From Hydrogenispora ethanolica (GTDB lineage Bacteria; Bacillota; UBA4882; UBA8346), in assembly GCF_004340685.1 (NCBI RefSeq), contig NZ_SLUN01000013.1, positions 62,001-126,000 on the forward strand: DNA of 64,000 nt, written 5' to 3'. How positions within the stretch are numbered: position 1 is the stretch's first letter; every line of letters begins with the position of its first letter. Shown piece after piece: positions 10,010 through 18,644 of this stretch. The notes beneath the pieces are model-generated. The model searched no databases, was not told the DNA's origin, and was given only the letters and a program-made list of their open reading frames with translations. The position numbers and the translations under genes are program-made.

Positions 10010-10013
10010 GACA

Positions 10014-10036
10014 GGGGGCCGAAGCCCCCATTTTTT
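10014..10036 (+). terminator. Rho-independent terminator after lonB
   Basis: Six-base-pair GC stem gggggc (10014-10019) with gccccc (10024-10029), tetraloop cgaa, and a seven-base T-run. Confidence 0.9.
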
Positions 10037-10251
10037 TATTGATCTTCGGCGGATGTCCGGAAGGGAATTTGACGAAGGACTCGAAATAACTTAGAACGTC
10101 CATACCGTGAGCCGCTTTGATACCAACGTTTTTTCCGGAACCTCCGGTAACAATCCCAAGCCATGGTGTACAATAGAGTCGGGAGAATGTCGCCGCGTTG
10201 AAATGATGATCCGGGCTGCCTTTTGATTCGTAGAAAGGAAGGGGTTCACCC

Positions 10252-11067
10252 GTGAATACGAATTCTGCATATCCCAAAATCGTCCTGGCGTTGGGCGGCG
10301 GCGGCGCGCGCGGCTTCGCCCATATCGGAGTTTTGCAGGTGCTAAAGGAATCGGGGATTCGGCTCGCGGGGATCGTGGGGACCAGCATGGGGGCCTTGAT
10401 CGGCGGCACCTATGCCGTGGGGACGGACCTTTACTATCTCGGTCAGTTGGTCGAGTATCTTGGTTGGGAGGATCTGATTGATCTGCGCCTGCCCAGGCTG
10501 GGGCTGATCGATGGCGTCAAAGTGCAGACGCTGATCGATCTGTTGACCAAGAAGAAATGTTTTGGCGATACGTTCTTGCCCTATTGGGCGGTGGCGACCG
10601 ATCTATTCAGCGGCGAGGCGGTCATCTTCAAGGAGGGCCCGTTGGCTCCGGCCATCCGGGCCAGTATCTCCATACCGGGGGTCTTCAACCCGGTGGAAGT
10701 GAACGGCAGAATTCTGGTGGACGGCGGAGTGGTGGCCGGCGTTCCGGTGACGGTGGCCAAGGAGATGGAGGGGGACCTCGTGATCGCGGTGAATGTCGGC
10801 TTCGATCATACCCAGCACCAGATCAATTCGGTCTTTGACGTATTGTCCAAAGTATTGGACATCATGGGGAACCGGCTGGACGAGAGCCAGCTGGGCCTGG
10901 CGGATCTGACCATCGCTCCGCAACTGGGAAACATCGGGACCCTCCATTTTCAACGGGCCAAGGAATGCATCGGCATCGGCCGGGCGGCCGCGGAACGGGT
11001 CATCCCCGAGCTCCAGCAACGGATCCTTGAGTTCCAAAAGAAAGGTTTGGTAAGCTACACATCATGA
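10252..11067 (+). CDS. Patatin-like phospholipase/esterase (RssA/YlbK type)
   Basis: A 271-residue protein with the full patatin set: oxyanion loop GGGGARG (15-21), nucleophile Ser45 in GTSMG and the Asp of DGG at 157. Together Ser and Asp form the catalytic dyad for lipid acyl hydrolysis. There is no signal peptide, so it is probably cytoplasmic. It begins with GTG after a GGAAGGGG site. Its stop overlaps the next start (ATGA), so the flavoprotein downstream is translationally coupled. The lipid substrate is unknown. Confidence 0.88.
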   Translation: MNTNSAYPKIVLALGGGGARGFAHIGVLQVLKESGIRLAGIVGTSMGALIGGTYAVGTDLYYLGQLVEYLGWEDLIDLRLPRLGLIDGVKVQTLIDLLTKKKCFGDTFLPYWAVATDLFSGEAVIFKEGPLAPAIRASISIPGVFNPVEVNGRILVDGGVVAGVPVTVAKEMEGDLVIAVNVGFDHTQHQINSVFDVLSKVLDIMGNRLDESQLGLADLTIAPQLGNIGTLHFQRAKECIGIGRAAAERVIPELQQRILEFQKKGLVSYTS

Positions 11068-12341
11068 ATACCGAGATTGTTGTCGTTGGAGCGGGAGCGG
11101 CCGGGACGATCGCGGCGCTGACCGCCGCCAAAGCCGGCGCCCGGGTCGTCCTGATCGAGCGGAACCGTTCGATCGGCCGGAAGCTGGCGATCACCGGCGG
11201 CGGCCGCTGTAATTTGACCAACCAGTCGGAATTGGCCGAGCTGGTGGCGAATACCCCCGGAAACGGCCGCTTTTTATACAGCGCCTTTCAGAACTTCGAT
11301 GCCCAGGCGGTGATGGATCTCTTCCAGAATGAGCTGGGAGTCCGCCTCAAGGTGGAACGGGGTAAACGGGTCTTTCCCGAATCCGATCAGGCCCGGGAAG
11401 TGGTCGACGCCTTGGCCCAGGCGCTGCGCCGCCATGGCGTGACGCTGGTCTGCGAAGCGCAAGTGTCGGAACTGTTGATCGCGGACGGGCAGATCGCCGG
11501 GGTGCGTTGTGCCGATGGCCGGGAGTTCGGCGCCCGGGCGGTGATCATCGCCACCGGCGGCGCATCCTATCCGGGCACCGGCAGCACCGGGGACGGGTAT
11601 CGTCTCGCCGCCCAGGCCGGCCATACGCTGACTCCGATCCGGCCTTCCCTGATCCCCTTGGAGACCCGGGAGGAGTGGGTAAAAGACCTGGAGGGACTGG
11701 CCCTGACCAATGTGCGGGTCAGCGGCTATTATCAGGGAAAGGTCCTGGAAGCCGAGTTCGGCGAGATGCTGTTTACCAGTTTTGGAGTATCCGGACCGGT
11801 CATCTTGAGCCTCAGCCGCAGCATCGCCGGCCGGGTGTTGGAGCAGCCGCTCTCGGTGGTGTTGGCGATCGATTTGAAACCCGCCTTGAGCGAGGCCGAG
11901 CTGGATCAGCGGATTCAGCGCGATTTCGCCAAGTATGTCAATAAGTTCTTCCGGAATGCCCTGGATGACTTATTGCCGCAAAAACTGATTCCGGTAGTGG
12001 TCAAGCTGTCGGAGATTCCGCCCGAAAAGCCGGTGCACCAGATCACCCGGGAGGAACGGCTGGAGCTGGTGCGGCTATTGAAAGGATTGCAGCTGACGAT
12101 CAGCCGGCCGCGGCCGCTGAAAGAGGCGATCGTGACCGCCGGCGGGGTGAATGTGAAAGAGATTCATCCCAAGACCATGGCCTCCAAACGTACCGCCGGC
12201 CTGTTCTTCGCCGGGGAGGTCATGGATGTGGACGCCTACACCGGCGGCTTCAATTTGCAGATCGCTTTTTCTTCGGGAGTGGCGGCGGGATTGGCCGCCG
12301 CGGAGCGGGCGCATGAAGCGGAGCAAAGCCGGGCAAACTGA
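11064..12341 (+). CDS. NAD(P)/FAD-dependent oxidoreductase, HI0933/BaiN family
   Basis: A 425-residue flavoprotein. It opens with the dinucleotide fold VVGAGAAGTIAALTAAKAGA and the family motif RKLAITGGGRCNLTN (about 41-55). The C-terminal part has the typical VNVKEIHPKTMASKRTAGLFFAGEVMDVD block, quoted here only as landmarks. Homologues such as YtfP and YhiN are widespread and mostly of unknown substrate; BaiN in gut Clostridia acts on bile acid intermediates, but that role cannot be carried over. It shares an operon with the lipase upstream. Confidence 0.87.
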   Translation: MNTEIVVVGAGAAGTIAALTAAKAGARVVLIERNRSIGRKLAITGGGRCNLTNQSELAELVANTPGNGRFLYSAFQNFDAQAVMDLFQNELGVRLKVERGKRVFPESDQAREVVDALAQALRRHGVTLVCEAQVSELLIADGQIAGVRCADGREFGARAVIIATGGASYPGTGSTGDGYRLAAQAGHTLTPIRPSLIPLETREEWVKDLEGLALTNVRVSGYYQGKVLEAEFGEMLFTSFGVSGPVILSLSRSIAGRVLEQPLSVVLAIDLKPALSEAELDQRIQRDFAKYVNKFFRNALDDLLPQKLIPVVVKLSEIPPEKPVHQITREERLELVRLLKGLQLTISRPRPLKEAIVTAGGVNVKEIHPKTMASKRTAGLFFAGEVMDVDAYTGGFNLQIAFSSGVAAGLAAAERAHEAEQSRAN

Positions 12342-12359
12342 GTCCGGAGGTGGGTACGC

Positions 12360-12575
12360 GTGCCGGGACGGTATCGTTGGTATGAGCGGCTCTTTTATCA
12401 TTTGGTGTTGCGGGAAAAACTCTGTTTGCGGCTGGTTTTTATCCTGGTTGCGCTGCTAATAGCCGTCCAGGCGTTATTGTTTGATCCGAAGCTGCGCCGG
12501 GCCATGGTCCTGGCGGAACGGCTGGAAGGGAGCGAGCCCCGTTACTACCATTCCGGGCGGCGCAGCCAACCCTAG
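12360..12575 (+). CDS. Small single-pass membrane protein, function unknown
   Basis: A 71-residue basic protein with one strong hydrophobic segment (about residues 23-40, LRLVFILVALLIAV) and charged flanks. GGAGGTG lies 10 bases before the GTG start, and the gap to the flavoprotein stop is only 18 bases, which supports a real last gene of that operon. I do not recognise a family. The N terminus is rich in Arg and Tyr. Confidence 0.6.
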   Translation: MPGRYRWYERLFYHLVLREKLCLRLVFILVALLIAVQALLFDPKLRRAMVLAERLEGSEPRYYHSGRRSQP

Positions 12576-12667
12576 CTAAAGTCAAATTTTAACCCCGGAG
12601 TCGCAACAAGTGACTTGTAAGCGCCGCAAAAGTATGGTAGATTTAATTATAAATATTGGAACGATCG

Positions 12668-12690
12668 AGCACTCCATGGGGTGCTTTTTT
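12668..12690 (+). terminator. Terminator (or attenuator) upstream of the hutP-aroH genes
   Basis: Stem agcactcc (12668-12675) with ggggtgct (12678-12685), containing one G-T pair, then a T-run. It could end the upstream operon. It could also be a leader attenuator: a weak promoter (TTGTAA, 17 bases, TAGATT; 12616-12644) lies just before it. Confidence 0.65.
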
Positions 12691-12837
12691 ACTAGGCGGA
12701 CCCGGGTTGTTTCAGGCCATGCCGGGGGAGCGACTTCCTATCTATACCGTCCCCGGCGGGGATCCGGGAGCTTCGGCAGCCTGTTGGCTTGATGGATCGC
12801 TAAATCTCCGGCCGGGAGTTTTCGAGGAGGCTTTACC

Positions 12838-13254
12838 ATGCTGGAATCGGGCAGCCGTGAAGTGGCGAAGGCGGCTTTGACCATGGCCATGACTTCTTCC
12901 CGCGAGGAAGAGAAGTCGATGAAGGAATATTACCGCAACCACGAGATCCGGGCGGCGGCGGTGGATTACGGCGGCGAGGCGATCGCCGCCATGAAGGCCA
13001 TTGTCGAACGGGCGGTGGTGGCGGCCAAACGGGAGTTATTGATCAAGGACTGCCACGCCGAGGAGGGCGCGATCGCCGGCGCCACCCGCGAAGCAATGTC
13101 GCAGATTCTGATCAAGGCGATCGGTCTGAATATCGGCGGCAAGATCGGGATTGCCCGGAAGGGCGACCATGTCAGCGTCGCGGTTTTTTTCAGCATCGGT
13201 CTGGTGCATTTGGACGAGATTGCGGTGGGAATGAGCCACCGGGCGGTGGAGTGA
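12838..13254 (+). CDS. HutP-family RNA-binding protein
   Basis: A 138-residue protein that carries the HutP signature EEGAIAGATREAMSQI (about residues 73-88) followed by GGKIGIARKGDHVSVAVFF. HutP of B. subtilis is an RNA-binding antiterminator that needs L-His and Mg2+. The N-terminal 30 residues are not typical of HutP. No histidine-use genes are nearby; instead aroH follows at once with hisC after it. A regulatory role for aromatic or histidine-related genes is inference. GAGGAGG precedes the ATG. Confidence 0.8.
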   Translation: MLESGSREVAKAALTMAMTSSREEEKSMKEYYRNHEIRAAAVDYGGEAIAAMKAIVERAVVAAKRELLIKDCHAEEGAIAGATREAMSQILIKAIGLNIGGKIGIARKGDHVSVAVFFSIGLVHLDEIAVGMSHRAVE

Positions 13255-13259
13255 ACAAC

Positions 13260-13631
13260 ATGAGTGCAAGGATATGGGCGGTGCGGGGCGCCACCACGAT
13301 TGAACGGGATCAGCCGGCGCAGGTGCTGGCGGCGACGCGGGAATTATTGCAGGAACTTTTTACGGCCAATGGGATACGGCCGGCGGATATTATCAGCATT
13401 TTCTTTACGGTGACTCCCGACATCCGCAGCGAATTTCCGGCGGTGGCAGCCCGGGAGCTGGGACTGGCGGATACGCCGTTGATGTGCGCCCAAGAGATCG
13501 CCAAAGACGGCGCTTTGCCGCTCTGTATCCGGGTGATGCTCCATTTCCATACCGAATTGGACAAGGGCGCTTTACGCCCGGTCTATCTGAATGACGCGGT
13601 AAAGCTCCGGCCCGACCTCGTGTCGGGGTAA
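13260..13631 (+). CDS. aroH: Chorismate mutase, AroH class
   Basis: A 123-residue monofunctional chorismate mutase that converts chorismate to prephenate, the branch to Phe and Tyr. It matches the AroH fold family in length and in the blocks AVRGATTIE, SIFFTVTPDI, FPAVAARELG and CIRVMLHFHTE. The frame opens at a GTG at 13251, but the ATG at 13260 has GGTGGAG 9 bases before it and gives the usual N terminus. It lies directly behind the HutP-family gene and 51 bases before the aminotransferase. Confidence 0.92.
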   Translation: MSARIWAVRGATTIERDQPAQVLAATRELLQELFTANGIRPADIISIFFTVTPDIRSEFPAVAARELGLADTPLMCAQEIAKDGALPLCIRVMLHFHTELDKGALRPVYLNDAVKLRPDLVSG

Positions 13632-13682
13632 GGCCGTTTTGGATTTCCAGCATCGCGACGCTGACGACAAGGAGCGATTCCA

Positions 13683-14798
13683 ATGAAACGTAGCGGAATG
13701 TTTCGAGAATGTATTGATCGGATCCCCCCCTATGTACCGGGCAAACCCATCGAAGAGGTCGAACGGGAGCTGGGCTTAAACGGAGTCATCAAAATGGCCT
13801 CCAATGAAAACCCGCTGGGACCGTCCCAGGAGGTCCGCCAGGCGGTTATTTACGCGCTGGACCGGGTGGCCCAGTATCCGGATGCCAACAACTTCTATCT
13901 GCGGGACGCGCTGGTCGCCGAGTTGAAGGTGGATCCCGGCCAACTGCTGATCGGCAACGGCTTGGACGACGTCAACCGGATCCTGGCGGAGGCTCTGTTC
14001 AATCCCGATGATGAAGTGATCATTCCGCAGCCGACCTTCAGCCAATATGAGATCGTGACCCGCCTGATGGGGGCGAAGCCGGTCTTTGTCAAGGGCGACG
14101 GCTACCGCCACGACCTCGACGCCATGCTGGCCGCGATCACTGACCGCACCAAGATGATCTTCATCTGCAATCCCAATAATCCGACTGGCACGATCATCAC
14201 CGAAACGGAGCTGGTCCGGTTCTTGCGGCGGGTCCCCGCTTCGGTCCTGGTAGTCGTCGATGAGGCCTATGCCGAATTCGCCGATGACCCGGCGCTCCCC
14301 AATGGAATCCGCCTGTTGCAGGAGGGTTTCGCCAACCTCGTGGTCTATCATACCTTCTCCAAGATTCACGGCATGGCCGGTTTGCGGCTGGGCTATGCGG
14401 TGGCCGCGCCGGAGTTGATCCGCGAGACCCTGCGGATCAAGGACCCGTTCAATGTGAACCTGATCGCCCAAGCGGCGGGCGTCGCCGCGCTGAACAGCAA
14501 GATTCACATGAAGCTCAGCAAAGAACTGGTGCAGTCGGGCAAACGCCAGTTTTACGAGGAACTGGACCGGTTGGGCATCGGCTATCTGCCGACCCAGGCC
14601 AATTTCATCCTGATCGACTGCGGCCAGGACAGCCGGGCCATTTACGATTTCTTGCTGCACAACGGGATCATCGTGCGGGCCACGCATTCTTTCGGCCTGC
14701 CCCATTGCATCCGGGTTACCTTCGGCACCGCCGAACAGAACGACCGCTTCTTCCGGGCCTTCCGCGAAGGAATGAAACGTTTGGAAATCACCGCTTAG
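13683..14798 (+). CDS. hisC: Histidinol-phosphate/aromatic aminotransferase
   Basis: A 371-residue class I/II PLP aminotransferase of the HisC group. The PLP lysine is Lys227 in HTFSKIHGMAGLRLGY, and the NPNNPTGT motif is at 163-170. HisC converts imidazole acetol phosphate to histidinol phosphate, and many HisC proteins also transaminate phenylpyruvate and hydroxyphenylpyruvate. Because aroH is directly upstream and no other his genes are present, an aromatic role is likely. AAGGAG precedes the ATG. Confidence 0.9.
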   Translation: MKRSGMFRECIDRIPPYVPGKPIEEVERELGLNGVIKMASNENPLGPSQEVRQAVIYALDRVAQYPDANNFYLRDALVAELKVDPGQLLIGNGLDDVNRILAEALFNPDDEVIIPQPTFSQYEIVTRLMGAKPVFVKGDGYRHDLDAMLAAITDRTKMIFICNPNNPTGTIITETELVRFLRRVPASVLVVVDEAYAEFADDPALPNGIRLLQEGFANLVVYHTFSKIHGMAGLRLGYAVAAPELIRETLRIKDPFNVNLIAQAAGVAALNSKIHMKLSKELVQSGKRQFYEELDRLGIGYLPTQANFILIDCGQDSRAIYDFLLHNGIIVRATHSFGLPHCIRVTFGTAEQNDRFFRAFREGMKRLEITA

Positions 14799-14943
14799 GA
14801 AGTCTGTGCGGGTATCGTCACCACCACCACAACGTCGGGTAGCCGGTGCCTTGGCGGTGCGCATTCGCTTGTACTCTATCATCCTCAGAGGAAATAACCG
14901 CAGAAGTTTCTGGGCGGAATCATCCGGCTTCGCTAGCATCTAT

Positions 14944-14977
14944 GGCGCAATCTGTGAAATATGGATTGCGCCTTTTT
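14944..14977 (+). terminator. Rho-independent terminator after hisC
   Basis: Nine-base-pair stem ggcgcaatc (14944-14952) with gattgcgcc (14964-14972), then TTTTT. It lies 145 bases after the hisC stop; the bases between hold no gene I can support. Confidence 0.8.
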
Positions 14978-15013
14978 GATGCGGCGTTAATTTCCCAAAT
15001 TTAGTTTACAATA

Positions 15014-15037
15014 ATTATAATGAACATGAATGATAAT
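15014..15037 (+). promoter_or_regulatory. Possible Zur/Fur-type operator before znuA
   Basis: Imperfect dyad ATTATnAT...ATnATAAT ending 21 bases before the -35 box of znuA. It resembles Fur-family heptamers (TGATAAT). A Fur-family regulator is encoded at the end of this locus. Only the dyad is seen; Zur binding is inferred. Confidence 0.4.
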
Positions 15038-15058
15038 AGTTTCTTTTTCAGTATACAA

Positions 15059-15087
15059 TTGACTTAATTTGGATACAGTGATAAAAT
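15059..15087 (+). promoter_or_regulatory. SigA-type promoter of znuACB
   Basis: TTGACT (15059-15064), a 17-base spacer and TAAAAT (15082-15087), 40 bases before the znuA ATG. Confidence 0.7.
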
Positions 15088-15127
15088 CGAAATGAAAAAA
15101 ATTCTCATTTTCGAGAGGGGTGTCCGA

Positions 15128-16087
15128 ATGAAACGTTATCATCTGCTCATTTCCCTGGTCTTGGCCGCACTGTTTGTCATCGGCCCGGGTTGCGGGGTGC
15201 TGCAAGGAGCAACGGGAAAATTGAAAGTCGTGACGACGCTGTTTCCCCAGTATGATTTCGTGCAAGAGATCGGGAAGGATAAGGTCGCTGCCACATTGCT
15301 GTTGCCGCCGGGAGTGGAACCCCATTCTTTCGAGCCTTCGCCTCAGGATATCGTGGGTATCCGCAAAGCCGATGTCTTCGTTTACACCGGGGAGTATATG
15401 GAACCCTGGGCCCACAAAGTCATCGAGGGCGTCAAAGGGAAGAAGATCGTCATTGTCGATACCAGCCGGGGCATTGAGCTGATGAAAGAGGAAGAGGAAC
15501 ATGAAGACCATGACGAGCATGAAGGGGAGGAGGAGCACCATCATCATGGCGGCAAAGATCCGCATATCTGGCTGGATCCGGTCCTCGCCCGGCAAATGGT
15601 GAGCAACATCGTCGCCGGCCTGGCCAAGGCAGATCCGCAGCATGCCGCTTTTTATAAGCAAAACGGCGCCGCCTACCAGAAGAGGCTCCAGAAACTGGAC
15701 CGGGAATTCGCGGCGGCCTTTGCCAAAGCCAGGACCAAAACGATCATTTACGGCGGGCATTTCGCCTTCGGCTATTTCGCCAAGCGTTACGGATTGAAGT
15801 ACATCTCCCCCTATAGCGGGTTCGCACCGGATGCCGAGCCGACGCCGCAGCGGATCGCGGAACTCATCAAGACCATCAAAAAGACGGGGACCAAAGTGAT
15901 CTACTACGAAGAACTGATCGACCCTAAAGTCGCCAAGGTCATCGCCGATCAGACCGGCGCCAAGATGCTGCTGCTCCACGGCCTCCACAATATTTCCAAA
16001 GCGGAGTTGAAAGCCAAGGTCAGCTATGTTACACTCATGGAAGGCAATCTTGAACGACTCAAACAAGGGTTGGGGTATGGTGGATAG
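15128..16087 (+). CDS. znuA: Zinc ABC transporter, solute-binding protein
   Basis: A 319-residue cluster A-I metal-binding protein. It has an N-terminal secretion signal ending near GPGC, perhaps a weak lipobox. The metal-site blocks EPHSFEPSPQD and DPHIWLDPVLA are clear, and between them lies an acidic His-rich loop (about residues 118-147) of the ZnuA/AdcA kind. It captures Zn2+ (possibly Mn2+) outside the membrane for the permease encoded downstream. The frame opens at 15092, but the ATG at 15128 has a GGGGTG site and starts the signal peptide. It overlaps znuC. Confidence 0.9.
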   Translation: MKRYHLLISLVLAALFVIGPGCGVLQGATGKLKVVTTLFPQYDFVQEIGKDKVAATLLLPPGVEPHSFEPSPQDIVGIRKADVFVYTGEYMEPWAHKVIEGVKGKKIVIVDTSRGIELMKEEEEHEDHDEHEGEEEHHHHGGKDPHIWLDPVLARQMVSNIVAGLAKADPQHAAFYKQNGAAYQKRLQKLDREFAAAFAKARTKTIIYGGHFAFGYFAKRYGLKYISPYSGFAPDAEPTPQRIAELIKTIKKTGTKVIYYEELIDPKVAKVIADQTGAKMLLLHGLHNISKAELKAKVSYVTLMEGNLERLKQGLGYGG

Positions 16088-16847
16088 TATATTAGCGGTT
16101 CAAAACCTGACCGTGCGCTACGGCAAACACGAGGTTTTGAGCAAGATCAGTTTTACGGTGGAAGCAGGAGATTATATCGGCGTGGTCGGGCCCAACGGTT
16201 CGGGAAAGACGACGCTTATGAAGGCCGTTCTCGGCCTGCTGCCGCTCTACGAAGGGAAAATCACCTTCCACCCGCAGTTGGCGGAGGGGCACTTCATCGG
16301 CTACCTTCCCCAAAAAGCCGTCTCGAGCGACCGGCTTTTTCCGGCCAAGGTCAAGGAGATCGTATCCATCGGGCTGCTCGCCAACAAAAAGGAGCCCAAA
16401 TTCTTTTCGGCCCGGGATTACGAGCGGATCGACGCCATCCTGGAACGGCTGAAGATCGCCGACTTGAAAGACAAAAAGATCGGCAATCTCTCCGGCGGCC
16501 AGCAGCAGCGGGTGTTGTTGGCCCGGGCGATGGTGAATTCGCCGCAGATGCTGATCCTCGATGAACCGACCAGCGCCCTGGATCCGCAGATCCGGGAGGA
16601 GTTTTACGAACTGATCGAGGGGCTGAACCGGGACGACGGCGTGGTGGTGATGGTGGTCTCTCATGACGTGGGCTCGGTCGGAAAGTATACCAAAAAGATG
16701 CTCTACTTGGACCGGCGGCTGGTTTTCTACGGCGGCTACGACGAGTTCTGCCATTCCCAAGAGATGACCGAGTATTTCGGTTTCTTGGCGCAACATCAAT
16801 TTTGCTGGGGGCACGCGGATGGAAAGCACGATCAGCTTGATCGTTGA
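16077..16847 (+). CDS. znuC: Zinc ABC transporter, ATP-binding protein
   Basis: A 256-residue ABC ATPase: Walker A GPNGSGKT, signature LSGGQQQR and Walker B LILDEPTSALD followed by the H-loop VVSHD. It powers metal uptake with ZnuA and ZnuB. The ATG at 16077 lies inside the end of znuA (11-base overlap) and the 3' end overlaps znuB by 29 bases, so the three genes are tightly coupled. Confidence 0.92.
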   Translation: MVDSILAVQNLTVRYGKHEVLSKISFTVEAGDYIGVVGPNGSGKTTLMKAVLGLLPLYEGKITFHPQLAEGHFIGYLPQKAVSSDRLFPAKVKEIVSIGLLANKKEPKFFSARDYERIDAILERLKIADLKDKKIGNLSGGQQQRVLLARAMVNSPQMLILDEPTSALDPQIREEFYELIEGLNRDDGVVVMVVSHDVGSVGKYTKKMLYLDRRLVFYGGYDEFCHSQEMTEYFGFLAQHQFCWGHADGKHDQLDR

Positions 16848-17646
16848 AGCGTTACAATATGATTTTATCCTAAAGGCGTTGCTGGTGGGCTCGTTGATCG
16901 CGGTCTGCTGCTCGTATCTGGGATTGTTTCTGGTGTTAAAGAAATATTCGATGATCGGCGACGGTCTGGCGCACGTCAGTTTCGCCACCATCGCGCTGGC
17001 GCTGCTGTTGTCAGCCTCGCCGCTGCTGGTCTCGATCCCGCTGGTCATCCTATCGTCGTTTTTGATCCTGAAGCTGAATGAAAAAGCCGACCTGCACGGC
17101 GACGCCGCCATCGGGCTCATCTCTTCCTTCGCGGTGGCCGCCGGGGTGCTCATCTCCAGCGTGGCCGGGGGTTTCAACATCGACCTTTTCAGCTACCTTT
17201 TCGGCAGCATTCTGGTCATCAGCAATCTGGACGTCATTCTGTCGCTGGTCCTTTCGGCGGTGGTGATCTTCACGATCTTCTTTTTTTACAACAATTTGTT
17301 CGCCATTACCTACGACGAAGAGTTCGCCCGGGTGATCGGCCTCCGGACCCGGACCATGAATTATCTGATCTCCATCCTGACGTCGATCACGATCGTGCTG
17401 GGCATCCGGGTGGTGGGGACGATGCTCATCTCCAGCCTGATTGTTTTTCCGACCGTCACCGCCCTGCAGGTTTCGAAAGGTTTCAAGAGCACCATCTTCA
17501 TTTCGACGCTGATCTCGGTATCCTGCGTGATCCTGGGGGTGTTTCTCTCCTTCATTCTGAACTTCCCCACCGGAGCCACGATTGTATTCCTGAATGCCGT
17601 CTGCTTCGTGCTTTGCTTCGGGCTCAAGAAGCTGAACCTGGCCTAG
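16819..17646 (+). CDS. znuB: Zinc ABC transporter, permease
   Basis: A 275-residue membrane protein of the ABC-3 family with about eight hydrophobic segments across its whole length. It contains the family stretch KYSMIGDGLAHVSFATIALAL (given as a landmark in part) near residues 36-56. It forms the zinc channel with ZnuC at the membrane. Start ATG overlaps the end of znuC. Confidence 0.9.
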   Translation: MESTISLIVEALQYDFILKALLVGSLIAVCCSYLGLFLVLKKYSMIGDGLAHVSFATIALALLLSASPLLVSIPLVILSSFLILKLNEKADLHGDAAIGLISSFAVAAGVLISSVAGGFNIDLFSYLFGSILVISNLDVILSLVLSAVVIFTIFFFYNNLFAITYDEEFARVIGLRTRTMNYLISILTSITIVLGIRVVGTMLISSLIVFPTVTALQVSKGFKSTIFISTLISVSCVILGVFLSFILNFPTGATIVFLNAVCFVLCFGLKKLNLA

Positions 17647-17678
17647 TCCGCGAATGAAATTTGGGCCCTAGGGTGGAT

Positions 17679-17707
17679 TTGACTTCAAAAGCAGAGCGGC
17701 TTATAAT
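17679..17707 (+). promoter_or_regulatory. SigA-type promoter of the Fur-family gene
   Basis: TTGACT (17679-17684), a 17-base spacer and TATAAT (17702-17707). It starts 32 bases after the znuB stop, so the regulator can be made independently of the transporter. Confidence 0.75.
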
Positions 17708-17830
17708 GAAAAAGTACCTCCCTCTGTTTGGCGGCCTCGGCTGCGCCCGGGGAGGAAGCCGGCGGGGAGTCCGGTTTTGCCGGAGCGAACCGTATCCGCG
17801 GCGGAATAAAAGTCAAAAGAGGTTAGACCG

Positions 17831-18244
17831 ATGGATCGCCAATGGGAAAAGCTGAAGGAGAGCGGTTACCGTCTCACCAAAAAGCGGTCTGAGATCCTGG
17901 AAGCATTCGAAGAGGGCTCCGCCCTCAGCGCCGACGATATTTATCAGAAAGTGAACCGGCATTGTAAAGTCAACCGCGGCACCGTCTACCGCAATCTCAA
18001 TTGCCTGCTCAAGATGAACCTGGTGCGCAAGGTCAACAGCCTCGATCAGGCGGACCGTTACGAGCTGGTGAGCCATCATTGCCAGCACGTTTTGGAATGC
18101 GTCCAGTGCGGCGCCACCGTCATGTTTTCGGAGTGCATCTTCGACCAGATGGAGGAGGAGATCGCCTCCAAAACCGGTTATGAGATCAAGCAGCACCACA
18201 TCGAGATGTACGGCATGTGTCCGGCGTGCCGGCACAAGACCTGA
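17831..18244 (+). CDS. zur: Fur-family regulator, probably Zur
   Basis: A 137-residue Fur-family repressor. The N-terminal winged helix has RLTKKRSEILEAF and a recognition region NRGTVYRNLNCL. The dimerisation domain carries the regulatory His residues (HHCQH) and two CxxC pairs (CVQC and CPAC) for structural zinc. Fur, Zur and PerR share this fold; the place directly behind znuACB argues for zinc control. A second reading, Fur proper, is possible. It has its own promoter and a terminator. Confidence 0.85.
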   Translation: MDRQWEKLKESGYRLTKKRSEILEAFEEGSALSADDIYQKVNRHCKVNRGTVYRNLNCLLKMNLVRKVNSLDQADRYELVSHHCQHVLECVQCGATVMFSECIFDQMEEEIASKTGYEIKQHHIEMYGMCPACRHKT

Positions 18245-18321
18245 CACGCGCTCCGGCCCTACGGGGTGACGCTGCGTTGCCGGGAAAGAAAAGTGGGCGG
18301 CCATTTTCTTAGTCATTCGCA

Positions 18322-18349
18322 AAGATGCCAAAGCAGGCATCTTTTTTTT
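18322..18349 (+). terminator. Rho-independent terminator after zur
   Basis: Eight-base-pair stem aagatgcc (18322-18329) with ggcatctt (18336-18343) and an eight-base T-run. Confidence 0.88.
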
Positions 18350-18413
18350 GATGCCCGGCCGGCCGCTCCGGCTTCTCCGGCTAGAACGGAATGAGCATCC
18401 CGGGCCGTCGCGA

Positions 18414-18644
18414 ATGCTCCTCGAACAACCGGGCATGCCCGCGCAGTCACCGCGCCAGCCGCCACAGCAATGGGGCATGATCGCCTACCAACTGCGCATC
18501 CTCGCACGCCAACCGGGGATCCTTGCACAGTTACTGTGCAAGTTGGCACAGTAGCTACGCATGTTCCCACACAAACCGCGCCAGCCTGCACAGCAACTGG
18601 GCCTGCCCACACCGTCACGGAGCAAGCAGCCGCAGCCGCCGGGC
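18414..18644. repeat. Array 1: eleven degenerate 21-bp units
   Basis: Contiguous units of exactly 21 bp, starting at 18414, 18435, 18456 and so on to 18624. The best-kept part is GCACAGNNAC about 6 bases into the unit and a GC-rich tail ending in gc. Some units are near palindromes, for example gcaCAGTTACTGtgc at 18524-18538. The last unit is also the left arm of a long hairpin (18624-18671). There are no identical repeats and no spacers. The 15-mer cttgcacagttactg (18522-18536) recurs in array 2. Confidence 0.85.

Noticed and set aside
13776-14939. Antisense frame of 387 residues over hisC
   Set aside because: Shadow frame opposite a clear aminotransferase.
17661-17855. A 64-residue gene between znuB and zur
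   Set aside because: It covers the zur promoter and leader, and has no ribosome site or family.
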